Positions 12,729 to 22,270 are shown, numbered from the stretch's first letter. The stretch is DNA of 64,000 bases from Fibrobacter sp. (GCA_024398875.1 JAKSIJ010000016.1:1-64000), one strand, 5' to 3'. The notes: generated from the letters alone by a model not told the origin. Made by a program: numbers and translations.

Positions 12729-14027
12729 TTATTTGACAACGGAAGAAACGCTTCCATCCTTGAAACGGGTCGTCAGGATGTCTCCGAACTTCAGGTCTTT
12801 TGCATTCCGGATAAATTTTCCGTGACTATCCAGTGTGAGGGTGAAGCCTTTGTTGATGGCGGTTTGTGGGTCCGCATTCTTTGTCCGAACCTCCAGCAAA
12901 GAGAATTTGCTCTTGGCCAGGTCCAGAATTTTTCGGGAACCTTGACGCAAACCCTCTTCATTGCGGGAAATCCGAGAATCTTCGGCCTTGAAAATAAACT
13001 GGGTGTTTTTTTGCAGAGATGCGGCCATCATGGAGTGGCGATTCTTTTCTTTTTCCACCCGGAAAAGAACTTCTCGCTGAAGGTCGTTTCCCATTTGGGA
13101 AAGTTTTCGATTGTTCTCCACAAGTGTGGATTTGGAACGTTCTGCAATTTTACGGGCGGTAAAGAGCATTTCGTTCCAGCTTTCCTCCACTCGCTCCACA
13201 AGTCGCTTGGCGCAATCCGTAGGCGTGATGCAGGAAAGGTAAGCCACCTCGTCCAGAAGGCTCTTGTCGATTTCGTGCCCGATGCCCGTAAAGACAGGGA
13301 GAGGGAAGTTCGCCACTGCTCTGCACAAGGCTTCGCTGTCGAAATAGTTCAAGTCGGTTTTGGAGCCGCCACCGCGGACAATGCAGACCACATCGATGTC
13401 GCAATCCTCGCGGAGTTTTTCCAGAGCCTCCAGAACGCTTGCTTCCGTTTCATTTCCTTGCATCTTGGCGTAGGCGGTCACTATCTGGAACTTGAAGGGG
13501 GAGGTTTCTAGCCTTGTGGTGAAATCCTTGTAGGCGGCGGTGGTTTCGCCAGTGATGAGCCCTACACGCAGGGGAACTTTTGCTAGCTCCAACTGCTTGT
13601 TCTTTTCCAGAAGGCCTTCCACAGCCAGCTTTTTGAGAATGGCACTCTTGGTGATGGCCAGTTCCCCCAAAGTGTAGATGGGGTCTACGTCCAGAATCTG
13701 GCCCTGCAACTTGCCGGCTGGAATATAGACGTCCGCCTTTATCTGGAAACAGACCTTCATCTGTTCCTTGAGAGCGAAGGGCTTGGGGGCATTTTCTGTT
13801 TTGGCCCTTATGGCAATGTATTTCCCGGTAAAACAGCTGAGGCTGATGGTGGCGATGGGTTTTACGTCGCCTTCCTCGAAATCCGCAATTGTGATGTAGA
13901 CGATTTTTGGTTTCTCTACGATTTGTGTGATGACACCGTGAACCCACACAGCAGGTGTCTCGCTGAGCTTGTTTTTGATGGAGGTCAGGTATTTTTGCAC
14001 CGAATAGGAGCGGATTTCTTGTTCCAT
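12729..14027 (-). CDS. xseA: Exodeoxyribonuclease VII large subunit
   Basis: 432 aa. XseA with XseB forms ExoVII, a processive single-strand DNA nuclease used in repair. The N-terminal OB-fold covers about residues 1-110. The conserved catalytic core follows, with VGLITGETTAAYKDF, VCIVRGGGSKTDLNYFDSE, FPLPVFTGIGHEIDKSLLD and the CITPTDCA segment. A helical region follows, then a beta C-terminus (INKGFTLTLDSHGKFI). xseB is not next to it. It converges on cobA-hemD with 2 bp between the stops and no obvious terminator. Assignment is secure. Confidence 0.95.
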   Translation of the reverse strand: MEQEIRSYSVQKYLTSIKNKLSETPAVWVHGVITQIVEKPKIVYITIADFEEGDVKPIATISLSCFTGKYIAIRAKTENAPKPFALKEQMKVCFQIKADVYIPAGKLQGQILDVDPIYTLGELAITKSAILKKLAVEGLLEKNKQLELAKVPLRVGLITGETTAAYKDFTTRLETSPFKFQIVTAYAKMQGNETEASVLEALEKLREDCDIDVVCIVRGGGSKTDLNYFDSEALCRAVANFPLPVFTGIGHEIDKSLLDEVAYLSCITPTDCAKRLVERVEESWNEMLFTARKIAERSKSTLVENNRKLSQMGNDLQREVLFRVEKEKNRHSMMAASLQKNTQFIFKAEDSRISRNEEGLRQGSRKILDLAKSKFSLLEVRTKNADPQTAINKGFTLTLDSHGKFIRNAKDLKFGDILTTRFKDGSVSSVVK

Positions 14028-14121
14028 ATCACACTTTAAAAAAGATTTGTCATTTCAAAAATAATTTTTTTATTTTATTTGGTTGGATGGGTGGTAACGA
14101 TTAGAGACCCAAGGAGTCTAT

Positions 14122-14505
14122 ATGAAGTTTACACATTTAATGATTGGCCTGGCTGGCTTTGCCCTTGTGGGCTGTGCAACCACGCAGCAGGCTATGGACC
14201 GTTCCATGATGCAGGCGGAAGGTTCAAAGACCATCGCTACCGATGTTGGTCTGGATTCCGCCTCTACTCAGGCTGCCGCTGCCCATTTGGATTCAGCCAA
14301 CGCCTATAAGGCCGCTAAAAAGCAGCAGGAGGCTACTAATGCCGCTTCGCTCAGCGTTTTGGAATATCGCTTGGCCCTTATCAATGCGGAGCGTGATTCC
14401 CTGCAGAAGGAAGACGCTCGCCTAGAAGAGAATTTACGTAACGATGTGGAACGCAAAATTCTCTATCAGAATATCTTGGATAACGAAGGCAAGGAGGGCA
14501 AATAA
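14122..14505 (+). CDS. Small lipoprotein, DUF4398-like
   Basis: 127 aa with a lipoprotein signal (lipobox ALVGCATT). The ATG at 14122 follows AAGGAG at 14111-14116. The mature part is a helical segment, HLDSANAYKAAKKQQEATNAASLSVLEYRLAL, resembling DUF4398, which in other bacteria sits beside OmpA-type proteins. Its stop overlaps the start of the OmpA gene by one base, indicating translational coupling. It probably works with that protein at the outer membrane or periplasm; no enzymatic role is apparent. Confidence 0.8.
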   Translation: MKFTHLMIGLAGFALVGCATTQQAMDRSMMQAEGSKTIATDVGLDSASTQAAAAHLDSANAYKAAKKQQEATNAASLSVLEYRLALINAERDSLQKEDARLEENLRNDVERKILYQNILDNEGKEGK

Positions 14506-15707
14506 TGAAAACATTACATGTTACGGCTCTCGCTTTGCTGGCTGCTAGTGCCGCTTTTGCCGCGGATAACGCTAAATCGCAGAAGATTCCCTCTCTTTAT
14601 GATATGTGCTCCGACTCCCTCGCGGCGGTGGAGAAGAATATCCCTAAGAATGCTTTGGATGCAAAACTCACTTTGCTGGAGGCACAGGGGAAGGCGTTTG
14701 ATTTGAAGAATGCTGTGGCTGCAGATCCCATTTCTGTGAAGGCCCAGGGGCTTGCGGCGGAATGCGCCCTCTATGTGCAAATCATCCGCTCTCAGTCCGA
14801 AGTGCAGGAACATCGCAACAAGATTGCGGAAAATTGGGAAAAGCGAAATGCTACCAACCGCTCCATCGAAGCGATTCAAGAAGAGATAGCCAATGCCCGC
14901 AGCGGGAAAATGTCCAATTTGGCTGCAGATTTGGCGGCTGAAAAGGCTCGCTTGGCAGAGACCAGTGAGGCTATGAAGGCACAGGAAGAGCGCTTGCAGG
15001 CAGAAATGCAGCAGGACCGTGAAAAATTCCAGGCGGAGGCTCAGGAGCGCGAGGCCGCGTTGAAGGCTGCCGCTGCACGAGAAGATTCGCTGAAAGCTCG
15101 TGAAGCGGAATTGAAGGCCCATGAGGCAGAACTTCAGAAGCAGCTGGAAGAAGAACGGAAGGCTCTGGCTGAGGAACGCGCTAAGGCGGAACAGCGCCAG
15201 AAAGAGGCCATGGACAAGCTGAATGAACTTCAGTCCAAGTTGATTCAGGTGTCTAAAGATGCCCGCGGTATTATTCTCTCTATGTCCGACATTCTCTTTG
15301 ATGTGGACAAGGCAACTCTGAAGCAGGATTTGAAGACCAGCCTTGCGAAAGTGGCTGGCATTTTGACGGTATACCAGCAGTTCAATGTCTCCATTGAAGG
15401 AAATACGGACAATACGGGTTCCGAAGAGCACAATATGAAGCTTTCGGAACAGCGTGCCAACAATGTGAAGGACTTCTTGGTGGAACAAGGCATAGATGCT
15501 TCTCGCCTCACGGCAAAGGGGCTTGGCATGACCATGCCTATTGCCGACAACAAGACGAAGGAAGGTCGCCAGAAGAATCGTCGTGTGGACTTGGTGATTC
15601 AGGACAAGGCCCTCTTGGAGCCTGCTCCCGAAGCAGCGTCAGGCGCTAATACTGATGGCGCGGCTACCGGTAGTTCAGCCGCCGAAGCCCCGGTGGAGGC
15701 AAAATAG
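14505..15707 (+). CDS. OmpA-family peptidoglycan-associated protein with coiled coil
   Basis: 400 aa. A Sec signal peptide (to about residue 20, ASAAFA|AD) is followed by a helical region. A long Glu/Ala/Lys-rich coiled coil covers residues ~110-250. The OmpA C-terminal peptidoglycan-binding domain covers ~255-370 (ILFDVDKATLKQ, IEGNTDNTGSEEHNMKLSEQRA, NRRVDLVI). An Ala-rich tail ends the protein. There is no beta-barrel, so it probably tethers the outer membrane or its lipoprotein partner to the wall across the periplasm. It is coupled to the lipoprotein gene upstream and followed directly by a Phd-like gene. Confidence 0.9.
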   Translation: MKTLHVTALALLAASAAFAADNAKSQKIPSLYDMCSDSLAAVEKNIPKNALDAKLTLLEAQGKAFDLKNAVAADPISVKAQGLAAECALYVQIIRSQSEVQEHRNKIAENWEKRNATNRSIEAIQEEIANARSGKMSNLAADLAAEKARLAETSEAMKAQEERLQAEMQQDREKFQAEAQEREAALKAAAAREDSLKAREAELKAHEAELQKQLEEERKALAEERAKAEQRQKEAMDKLNELQSKLIQVSKDARGIILSMSDILFDVDKATLKQDLKTSLAKVAGILTVYQQFNVSIEGNTDNTGSEEHNMKLSEQRANNVKDFLVEQGIDASRLTAKGLGMTMPIADNKTKEGRQKNRRVDLVIQDKALLEPAPEAASGANTDGAATGSSAAEAPVEAK

Positions 15708-15708
15708 T

Positions 15709-15909
15709 ATGGCGAAAATCGTCACCGCAATGGAAGCCCGCCAGAATTTTGGCTCTCTCCTGAACCAGGTATCACTCCAGCAGGAAGAGGTTGTCATTGA
15801 GAGGGCGGGGAAGCCTCTTGCCCGGCTTGTGAATGTCCAATCATCAACTTCTGGCGGAAAACTGGATTTTCGGGATATAGGGAAGCTTCCCAACAGCATT
15901 TGGGAGTGA
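15709..15909 (+). CDS. Orphan Phd/YefM-like antitoxin
   Basis: 66 aa. VTAMEARQNFGSLLNQV and VVIERAGKPLARLV are typical of the Phd/YefM DNA-binding N-terminus. These proteins normally bind their own promoter and neutralise a Doc or YoeB toxin through the C-terminal tail. Here the start is 1 bp after the OmpA stop and only a terminator and tRNA follow, so no partner toxin is adjacent. It may be a solitary regulator or the remnant of a module. Confidence 0.8.
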   Translation: MAKIVTAMEARQNFGSLLNQVSLQQEEVVIERAGKPLARLVNVQSSTSGGKLDFRDIGKLPNSIWE

Positions 15910-15927
15910 AATTCGTCGATTTTGGGA

Positions 15928-15961
15928 TAAAAAAAGACTCGGTTAAACCGAGTCTTTTTTA
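15928..15961. terminator. Bidirectional terminator between phd-like gene and tRNA
   Basis: A perfect stem (GACTCGGTT / AACCGAGTC) is flanked by an A-run on the left and a T-run on the right. It can stop both the rightward phd-like transcript and the leftward tRNA transcript. Confidence 0.9.
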
Positions 15962-15962
15962 G

Positions 15963-16036
<74 letters not shown>

Positions 16037-16102
16037 TCGAGGTAGCCCATATATAGTAAATTTTTTGAAAACTGGCAAGGGAACTTGTGAAATTCGGCGA
16101 AA

Positions 16103-17257
16103 TTACACGAATTTCTTAAGAATATGCTTGCTGGAAACGAAATAATCTACACCGCTGATGAGGGTGATTGCGGTAATTACACCCATGACAGCCGTGGGGA
16201 ACATTCCCCAAATGCTTTCGAATCCGGGAATTAAAGCGCGGATAGGATCGATGGCTCCCAGGAGGATGGCTACAATGCCGATGCCTTGAAGGGCTGTTTT
16301 CCATTTACCGCTACGACGTGCAGGCATGATCATGCCCTCACTTGCCGCAAGAGTCCGGAGCGTTTCTACGCTGGATTCCCGGAAGTAGATGAGGGCCACC
16401 ATCCATACGGGGGCGTATCCTGTGGCAATGAAGCACATGAAGATGGTCATGTTGGAAATCTTGTCGCTGAAGGGGTCCAGATATTTGCCGAGGGTACTCA
16501 CTTCACCCATGGCGCGGGCAAGTTTCCCGTCCAGAAAATCGGTAAGCATGAACCCTAGCACCATGATGAGGGCGAGGGCCTTGAAGACGATGCTGTTGTT
16601 GCTGTAATCCAAATCGTTGTCGTAGAAGAACACCCACAAGAAGAAGGGGGTAAGCACGATGCGGCTCATGGTGAGCTGACTTGCGATGGAAAGAGGTTTG
16701 CGGTGAGCCGGGTCGCGGTAATACCAGTAGGCGTATGCCACGGTGCTAGCCACCATCAAGAGAATAGAGGTCACCATGCAGATTTGTTGGTAATGTTCCA
16801 GATTCAGCAGGTAAACGCCCATGGTGATGGTAACGGCAAGGTTAGCGAGTTTACTCCAGCGGCGTTTGTTGGAAAGCTGTTTACCCTCGCGAAGAACGCC
16901 CAGAGAGAACAGGGTAAAGGCGATAAGGCGGGCCAAAAGGAATGCGCAACCAACACCTAGAATGATTTCTGCATCTTCGGATTTGATTAAATCTCGAACG
17001 AAAATGCTGGTCATCACCACGAAAGAGAGGAATCCATCTACAATGGTGAGCCACAATTTGTAGTAGGGCTTTTCAATTTCCAGAAATTTTAGTTTGTACT
17101 GGCTGACCCAGCCCATGGCAAGGGCTGCAACCACTAGGGCTATGGCCGTTTTCGTCATGCCAAGCCAGATAAACGCAATTACGCAAACAAACACAATGGC
17201 TCGGAGCACGCTCCAAATGCGGGAACGCAACCTTATGTTTGATGGACTATCAGTCAT
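16103..17257 (-). CDS. pgsA: CDP-alcohol phosphatidyltransferase (PgsA-like)
   Basis: 384 aa. The signature DG-x2-AR-x8-G-x3-D-x3-D is present in the segment FLDGKLARAMGEVSTLGKYLDP. It is the catalytic motif of CDP-alcohol phosphotransferases, which make phosphatidylglycerophosphate and similar lipids. About five helices precede the catalytic core, so it is roughly twice the size of ordinary PgsA (about 180-200 aa). The N-terminal ~180 residues form an extra membrane domain. The start overlaps the recN stop by 4 bp, so the pair is cotranscribed. PgsA is the best guess, but phosphatidylserine synthase or a related enzyme is not excluded. Confidence 0.75.
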   Translation of the reverse strand: MTDSPSNIRLRSRIWSVLRAIVFVCVIAFIWLGMTKTAIALVVAALAMGWVSQYKLKFLEIEKPYYKLWLTIVDGFLSFVVMTSIFVRDLIKSEDAEIILGVGCAFLLARLIAFTLFSLGVLREGKQLSNKRRWSKLANLAVTITMGVYLLNLEHYQQICMVTSILLMVASTVAYAYWYYRDPAHRKPLSIASQLTMSRIVLTPFFLWVFFYDNDLDYSNNSIVFKALALIMVLGFMLTDFLDGKLARAMGEVSTLGKYLDPFSDKISNMTIFMCFIATGYAPVWMVALIYFRESSVETLRTLAASEGMIMPARRSGKWKTALQGIGIVAILLGAIDPIRALIPGFESIWGMFPTAVMGVITAITLISGVDYFVSSKHILKKFV

Positions 17258-18912
17258 TTATTCGCCTCAAGGAGTTGCCTTGCGTGTTCCCGGACGGTTT
17301 CTGTCTCACCACCCAGCATCCGCACCAACTCGTCAATTCTTCCTTGTTGGTCTAACGATTCAACAATAGTAAATGTTCTGCCCTCAGATTCCTTCTTGCT
17401 GACAGAAATCTGGTTGTTTGCACGACTTGCCACCTGATGGAGGTGGGTGATGGTGAGCACTTGATGGTGCTTTCCCAGGTTTCGGAGGGCGGAACCGATG
17501 GTATTGCCCACTTCGCCCGAGATTCCGGAGTCCACTTCGTCAAAGATGAGGAGTGGTACTTTGTCCAGCTCCGCCATGACAGTCTTGATGGAGAGGAGAA
17601 GTCTGGAAAGTTCACCGCCAGAGACCGCTTTCTGGAGGCTACGTTCTCCTTCGCCGGAGTTGGGAGCCAACTTGAACTCGATGTGGTCCTTCCCGTTGGC
17701 GGATGGGGCCTGAGGTTCAATGGCCGTCTTGAAAATGGCCTTGGGCATTCCCAAGGTGTGGAGAACGCCTTGGACTGCAGTATCGAACTTGTCCGCTGCT
17801 TTTAGACGGACTTCCGTAAGGGCGATGGCGATTTGCATCATTTCGTCATGAGCCTTGGCGCCTTGTCGTTCCAATTCTTCCAGATCGGCATCCAGATTCT
17901 CCAGACTGTCCAGTTCCTTTTTTCTTTGTGCGGTAAGTGCGATAAGCCCTGCAACATCCGTGCGGTACTTCCGCTTCAACTTTTGGATGAGGGCGATTCG
18001 GGCGTTTGCCTTGTCGATTTCAACTGCGCTGAGGACTTGGGAGGGACTGAGTCTCAGAATGTCGCGGCACACGCTGTCAAAGGGGTCTACAACTTCTTCA
18101 AGCGATTTCAGCTCTTCTTCATAGCGGGGAAGCTTTATGGAAAGAGCGCGCATTTTGGAGACGAGAATCTGAATCTGGTCCAGTACACCGTTTTCTCCAT
18201 TGAGGGAGTTCTGGATTTCATCCAGATAGCGGTGTTCCGCCTCGCTCTTGTTGGCGGCATTGACTTTATCTTCCAGTTCTTCCTCTTCGCCTTCACGGAG
18301 GTTTGCCTTGGAGAGTTCATCGAACTGGAATTTCAGAAAATCTTTTTGAGCCGCCAGATTCTTGGCCCGCTCTTCAGTCTCTTCGATTTTTGCCTTGATG
18401 CTATTCCACAGGTTCCATTTTTCAGAATAGTCGGCAAGTAGTTTACCGTCTTGGGCGTAGTCGTCCAGCATCTGGGCGTGGCTGCGAATGTCCCGCAGTA
18501 GCAGTTGTTCGCTCTGACCATGCATCTGGATGAGTTCTTCTCCGATGGCCTGAAGGTCTGCCTGGTTTACCACAGTCCCGTTGATGCGGGCGCGGCTTTT
18601 ACCGGAATCGGAAATCTCACGCCTAATAACGAGTTCCTCGTCGCCTTCGGAAGCGTCAATTTCAAACTTTTCAAGAAGAGCCTTTATCTGAGGCTCGTCG
18701 GAGATATCGAAGATGGCTTCGACAGTAGCTTTTGTTTCGCCAGTCCGCACAAGGTTCGCTGTAACCTTATCGCCGCAGACAATGCGGAGCGCTTTCATCA
18801 AAACGGATTTGCCGGCTCCAGTTTCGCCGGTGATAGCCGTGAATCCTTTGTCGAAGCAGATGTTTGCCTCGGCAATGAGTGTAAAACCTTTGATGGTAAG
18901 TTGCTTTAACAT
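17254..18912 (-). CDS. recN: DNA repair protein RecN
   Basis: 552 aa SMC-like ATPase that acts at double-strand breaks. The Walker A motif GETGAGKS is near residue 33, two long coiled-coil arms occupy the middle, and the ABC signature and Walker B are at the C-terminus (KAVSGGELSRLLLSIK, LLIFDEVDSGISGEVG, ITHLHQVAS). The order and length match RecN. No TGCA-N6-TGCA box like those at lexA is visible in the 60 bp before it. It overlaps the downstream pgsA by 4 bp. Confidence 0.95.
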   Translation of the reverse strand: MLKQLTIKGFTLIAEANICFDKGFTAITGETGAGKSVLMKALRIVCGDKVTANLVRTGETKATVEAIFDISDEPQIKALLEKFEIDASEGDEELVIRREISDSGKSRARINGTVVNQADLQAIGEELIQMHGQSEQLLLRDIRSHAQMLDDYAQDGKLLADYSEKWNLWNSIKAKIEETEERAKNLAAQKDFLKFQFDELSKANLREGEEEELEDKVNAANKSEAEHRYLDEIQNSLNGENGVLDQIQILVSKMRALSIKLPRYEEELKSLEEVVDPFDSVCRDILRLSPSQVLSAVEIDKANARIALIQKLKRKYRTDVAGLIALTAQRKKELDSLENLDADLEELERQGAKAHDEMMQIAIALTEVRLKAADKFDTAVQGVLHTLGMPKAIFKTAIEPQAPSANGKDHIEFKLAPNSGEGERSLQKAVSGGELSRLLLSIKTVMAELDKVPLLIFDEVDSGISGEVGNTIGSALRNLGKHHQVLTITHLHQVASRANNQISVSKKESEGRTFTIVESLDQQGRIDELVRMLGGETETVREHARQLLEANK

Positions 18913-18972
18913 AGTGGCGATAAACTAGCAAAAACGAATGACGAAAGATGTCAATTTAGGGAATGCCAAAAA

Positions 18973-19689
18973 TTATTTTTCAAATTCGATGACACTTCTA
19001 TAAATGGGGCGTCCTTCCTTGCGGTACTTTCGTTCAAAGCCGGTGGTGATTCCATCGGTAGGTTCTGCGGTGTTCCTTTCCAGAACTTTGCAGCCTGGGA
19101 ATGCATCAAATGTCTCGAGGGCGATTTCGTTGTATTCCTTGTGGTCTGTTCCCCAGTAGAAGAGCCGCTTGCCAGGCTTGAGGGTGCGGGCAACTTCGGT
19201 AAGGAAGTCCGGGCGGAGAAGGCGATTCTTGTGGTGCCGTTCCTTGGGCCACGGGTCCGGGAAATACATGTGGAAAGCGTCGATGCAGTTGTCCTTCACC
19301 ACATCCCGAAGGAAGTAGAACACGTCGCCACGGAGCATGGCGGAATTTCCAAGAACGCTGCGTTTGTTCATGCGGCTTAGGGCGAAGGCGGCCCAGGTGT
19401 AATCCCATTCGCTTCCCATGATGAAGTAGTCCGGGTGCATCTCGGCGTAATCGGTAATGAAGTTGCCTTTGCCGCTTCCGATTTCAATTTCGATGTGCCC
19501 ATTATGAGTTGGGAACATTTGTTTCCAATCAAAATCCAACTTATGGGGAAGTCCGTTCTCCGTCTTGATGGGTTTTCGGTCCCCATTGGTGCGGAAAATG
19601 TAATGCCATAGCCCTTTATCTTTTGGGTCTTCGTTTAAATCCCTGTAAAATTCCGGGATAACAACTTCTTCTTTCTTCTCTTCACACAT
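18973..19689 (-). CDS. trmB: tRNA (guanine-N7-)-methyltransferase
   Basis: 238 aa. TrmB makes m7G46 in the tRNA variable loop using SAM. The SAM-binding motif IEIEIGSGKGNFITDYA, the substrate motif DAFHMYFPDPWPKERHHKNRLL and the C-terminal TGFERKYRKEGRPIYR are all present. The N-terminal ~45 residues form an acidic, basic-patched extension seen in many TrmB proteins. It reads toward recN with a 60-bp gap. Confidence 0.95.
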   Translation of the reverse strand: MCEEKKEEVVIPEFYRDLNEDPKDKGLWHYIFRTNGDRKPIKTENGLPHKLDFDWKQMFPTHNGHIEIEIGSGKGNFITDYAEMHPDYFIMGSEWDYTWAAFALSRMNKRSVLGNSAMLRGDVFYFLRDVVKDNCIDAFHMYFPDPWPKERHHKNRLLRPDFLTEVARTLKPGKRLFYWGTDHKEYNEIALETFDAFPGCKVLERNTAEPTDGITTGFERKYRKEGRPIYRSVIEFEK

Positions 19690-19702
19690 TTTTCGCGCGA
19701 TT

Positions 19703-19735
19703 TATTTTTGAATTGTGAATTTTGAATTGTGAATT
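19703..19735. repeat. aattgtgaatt-type intergenic repeat
   Basis: Short AT-rich direct/inverted string (gaattgtgaattttgaattg) between trmB and the MBL-fold gene. It belongs to the family that is also inserted in the cobA frame. Confidence 0.75.
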
Positions 19736-20624
19736 ACAAGAACGCTACCACCCGGTCTTTGAATGCTTCGGGGATGTTCTTCTCCAGCATTTCCTGGATG
19801 TGCTTTTCTGAATACTTCATGGAGAAGTGGTTCAGAATGATTTTTTCGCATGTCACGTCACTGCCAAGTTCGTTTAATGCTTTTACGATGTGCTGTAGAT
19901 GGGTGTGGCCTTTTTTATGGCTCATGGGCTCGTCTTCGTCATCTACGAAAGTACATTCGGCAATGAGCACCTTGGACTTGAACACCTCTGGATTCTCCAG
20001 AAGATTTTCTCCTAGGGAATCTCCCATGAAGCTGAGGAGAGGCTCGAAGACTTCGCGAGAAATCTCAACGCCATTCTGCCGGAGGGCGATGATTTCTTCG
20101 GCGGATTTTCCGAGAAATTCGTCTTTCAGTTTTTTCTTGTGGAGAAGCAACGTGCCGCCCATGGTGGGGACGGAGTGCTTCACATTGAAAGGCTCGAGAA
20201 CCAAATCCTTCCGGTATTTGAGGGTGATGCGTTCCTTGTGTTTCAGGGGAACCAAATCCGGATAGCGGAACTTTCCTTCGGGAACGCCCTCAAACATGGC
20301 CTCGGAATGAATCCATCCCTTCGCTCCCTCGTAGATAGCCTCGGGAACGTAGTAGACGCTGTCTTTTTCAACGCCCATCATCTTTCGAAGGCTGTGGTGC
20401 CGCATGAGGCAGCGGGCGTGGTCACCGTGGGCGTGGGTCAGGAACACATGGTCCAGAGGGATTGCACTGAGAGGGCATTCTCCCATATCAACAGCGAAAT
20501 TCAGTTCCGAAAACTGCAAATACGTGGCCAAGCCTGAAATAGAAAAACCCGCCACAGAAGTGGGAGAGGTCACCAGGCGAACCTGTTTCAGGGCGTTGTG
20601 AATGTACTTGCTTTGATCAGTCAC
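19734..20624 (-). CDS. Metallo-beta-lactamase-fold hydrolase, RNase Z-like
   Basis: 296 aa. The metal-binding motif THAHGDHARCL (HxHxDH) is near residue 70, with further ligand-type residues in KHSVPTMGG and LIAECTF and a terminal ILNHFSMKYS histidine. The layout resembles RNase Z and related phosphodiesterases. However, the lid arm typical of tRNase Z is not evident, so another MBL-fold phosphodiesterase is possible. The start is preceded by a short gap to the lipoprotein gene upstream on the same strand. Confidence 0.75.
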   Translation of the reverse strand: MTDQSKYIHNALKQVRLVTSPTSVAGFSISGLATYLQFSELNFAVDMGECPLSAIPLDHVFLTHAHGDHARCLMRHHSLRKMMGVEKDSVYYVPEAIYEGAKGWIHSEAMFEGVPEGKFRYPDLVPLKHKERITLKYRKDLVLEPFNVKHSVPTMGGTLLLHKKKLKDEFLGKSAEEIIALRQNGVEISREVFEPLLSFMGDSLGENLLENPEVFKSKVLIAECTFVDDEDEPMSHKKGHTHLQHIVKALNELGSDVTCEKIILNHFSMKYSEKHIQEMLEKNIPEAFKDRVVAFL

Positions 20625-20656
20625 GATGTTGAAAGTGCTGTTCTTTATTTTCCCAC

Positions 20657-21253
20657 TTATTTCTTCTTTTTCTTGGCCAAATCGTCGGCAACAAGCTGAT
20701 CGAAATCCTCGCAGGTCATGGCTTCGATATGGTTACCCATGGCCACGCTACGGGTTCTGTCGTTTCCCTTCTTTTCGGGAATGCGGAAGCAGTAGTCGTA
20801 GCTTGTTCCTGCGTCGGTGGGAATGTTCATCTTGAAAATGCGGATTCTCTGCTTGCCACTGTAGATTTCGTGGTAGTCGTAAGTATTTTTGATTTTCTCT
20901 AAACGCTTATCCTGATTGAACTGAATTTCTTTCACGATGGCGCCATCCAGATAGAGCGGCAGGGAATTCTGGAAACGGAGTTCCAGACGGTTGCCCGTTT
21001 TTACAATGGATGTCTCGCTGGGCTTGATAAGGTAGCGCTGTTGCGGGATGTTCTTATAAGCCTTGTTGTGGACGCGACGGACACCACACATTTCACGCAT
21101 GTCTGGGTTAGCCACAAAATCGATGTCTCTGCAGATAGGGGGGAGGTTGGTGGGAACTTCCAGGTCTTCGCCGTTGGAGGAGCCAGCACAACTTGCGAGA
21201 AGTGCTGCCAGGGGAATCATGGAGAGAAATTTTGCGACTTTTAGGATTTTCAT
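20657..21253 (-). CDS. Uncharacterised lipoprotein
   Basis: 198 aa with a clear lipobox (ALLASCAGS). The mature part carries four cysteines that could form two disulfides (PPICRDI, REMCGVR, YDYCFRI, AMTCEDF). The C-terminus ends in a run of lysines. No known domain is recognised. It lies upstream of the MBL-fold gene on the same strand. Confidence 0.7.
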   Translation of the reverse strand: MKILKVAKFLSMIPLAALLASCAGSSNGEDLEVPTNLPPICRDIDFVANPDMREMCGVRRVHNKAYKNIPQQRYLIKPSETSIVKTGNRLELRFQNSLPLYLDGAIVKEIQFNQDKRLEKIKNTYDYHEIYSGKQRIRIFKMNIPTDAGTSYDYCFRIPEKKGNDRTRSVAMGNHIEAMTCEDFDQLVADDLAKKKKK

Positions 21254-21409
21254 ACTTCAAATATAAAATTTGTAGCACCTTCGCTACCGCTTATTTGCCC
21301 TTTTCCTCTCATTTTGCGCTGTTTTGCAGGGTTTTATTCTTATGAATTTGTTTATGCTTGATTTTGGCCGTAAAAAAACTATCTTTGTTGGTGTAAAGAA
21401 TGGTATGTA

Positions 21410-22219
21410 ATGAAAATCTATAGTTGGAATGTGAATGGAATCCGCTCTGCCCTCAAGAAGGGTTTCGAGGATTGGTTCCATGCGGAAAAACCGGAGATTC
21501 TCTGCCTGCAGGAAGTTCGTGCGGAAGGAGACCAGATTCCGGAAAGCCTGCGTAGTCCTGAAGGTTATTTCACCTACTGGAATCCCTGCCGTCGTAAGAA
21601 AGGTTACAGCGGCGTGGGCGTCATGACCCAGATTGAGCCGGATGCCGTGAACTATGGATTTGACATTGAAGAATTTGACGAAGAGGGCCGCGTAATCCAG
21701 CTGGTATTTCCGGATTGGGTGCTCAATTCCATCTATTTCCCCAATGGGGGGAGTGGTGATGACCGCCTGGATTACAAGCTCCGTTTTTATGATGCCTTCC
21801 TTGAAAATTGCCATCACTGGCTAGACGATGGAAAGCATGTGGTGACGGTTGGCGATTACAATACCTGCCATAAGGAAATAGATATCGCGCGCCCCAAGGA
21901 AAATGAGAATATCAGCGGCTTCTTGCCAATTGAACGCGCCTGGATGGACAAGTATGTGGAGCATGGTTTCGTGGATTCGTTCCGCGTGCTGCATCCGGAT
22001 GAACGTGATGCTTATTCCTGGTGGAGTAATCGCTTTGGCGCGAGAGCGAGGAACGTGGGCTGGCGCTTGGACTACGCTTTCGTGGATGAGGGCCTGGTTC
22101 CTAATATCGTGAGTTCAGATATCCATACCAAGGTGATGGGTTCGGATCATTGTCCCATCAGTATTGAACTGGAACCGCCTTTTGCTCCGCTCCCCATAGA
22201 ACCCGCAGATGGCAATTAA
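21410..22219 (+). CDS. xth: Exodeoxyribonuclease III (Xth family)
   Basis: 269 aa AP endonuclease / 3'-5' exonuclease of the EEP fold. The catalytic motifs are intact: KIYSWNVNGIRSAL, EILCLQEVRAE, NSIYFPNGGSGDDRL, TVGDYNTCHKEID, NVGWRLDYAFVDE and the terminal GSDHCPISIEL. The length matches bacterial ExoIII. It stands alone with a strong terminator. Confidence 0.95.
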   Translation: MKIYSWNVNGIRSALKKGFEDWFHAEKPEILCLQEVRAEGDQIPESLRSPEGYFTYWNPCRRKKGYSGVGVMTQIEPDAVNYGFDIEEFDEEGRVIQLVFPDWVLNSIYFPNGGSGDDRLDYKLRFYDAFLENCHHWLDDGKHVVTVGDYNTCHKEIDIARPKENENISGFLPIERAWMDKYVEHGFVDSFRVLHPDERDAYSWWSNRFGARARNVGWRLDYAFVDEGLVPNIVSSDIHTKVMGSDHCPISIELEPPFAPLPIEPADGN

Positions 22220-22236
22220 TAATTCATAATTAATAC

Positions 22237-22268
22237 AAAAAAGTTCCGCAATCGCGGAACTTTTTTTT
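22237..22268 (+). terminator. Terminator after xth
   Basis: A stem AAAAAAGTTCCGC / GCGGAACTTTTTT with an AATC loop is followed by a T-run. A short attcataattaat repeat precedes it. Confidence 0.9.
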
Positions 22269-22270
22269 GT

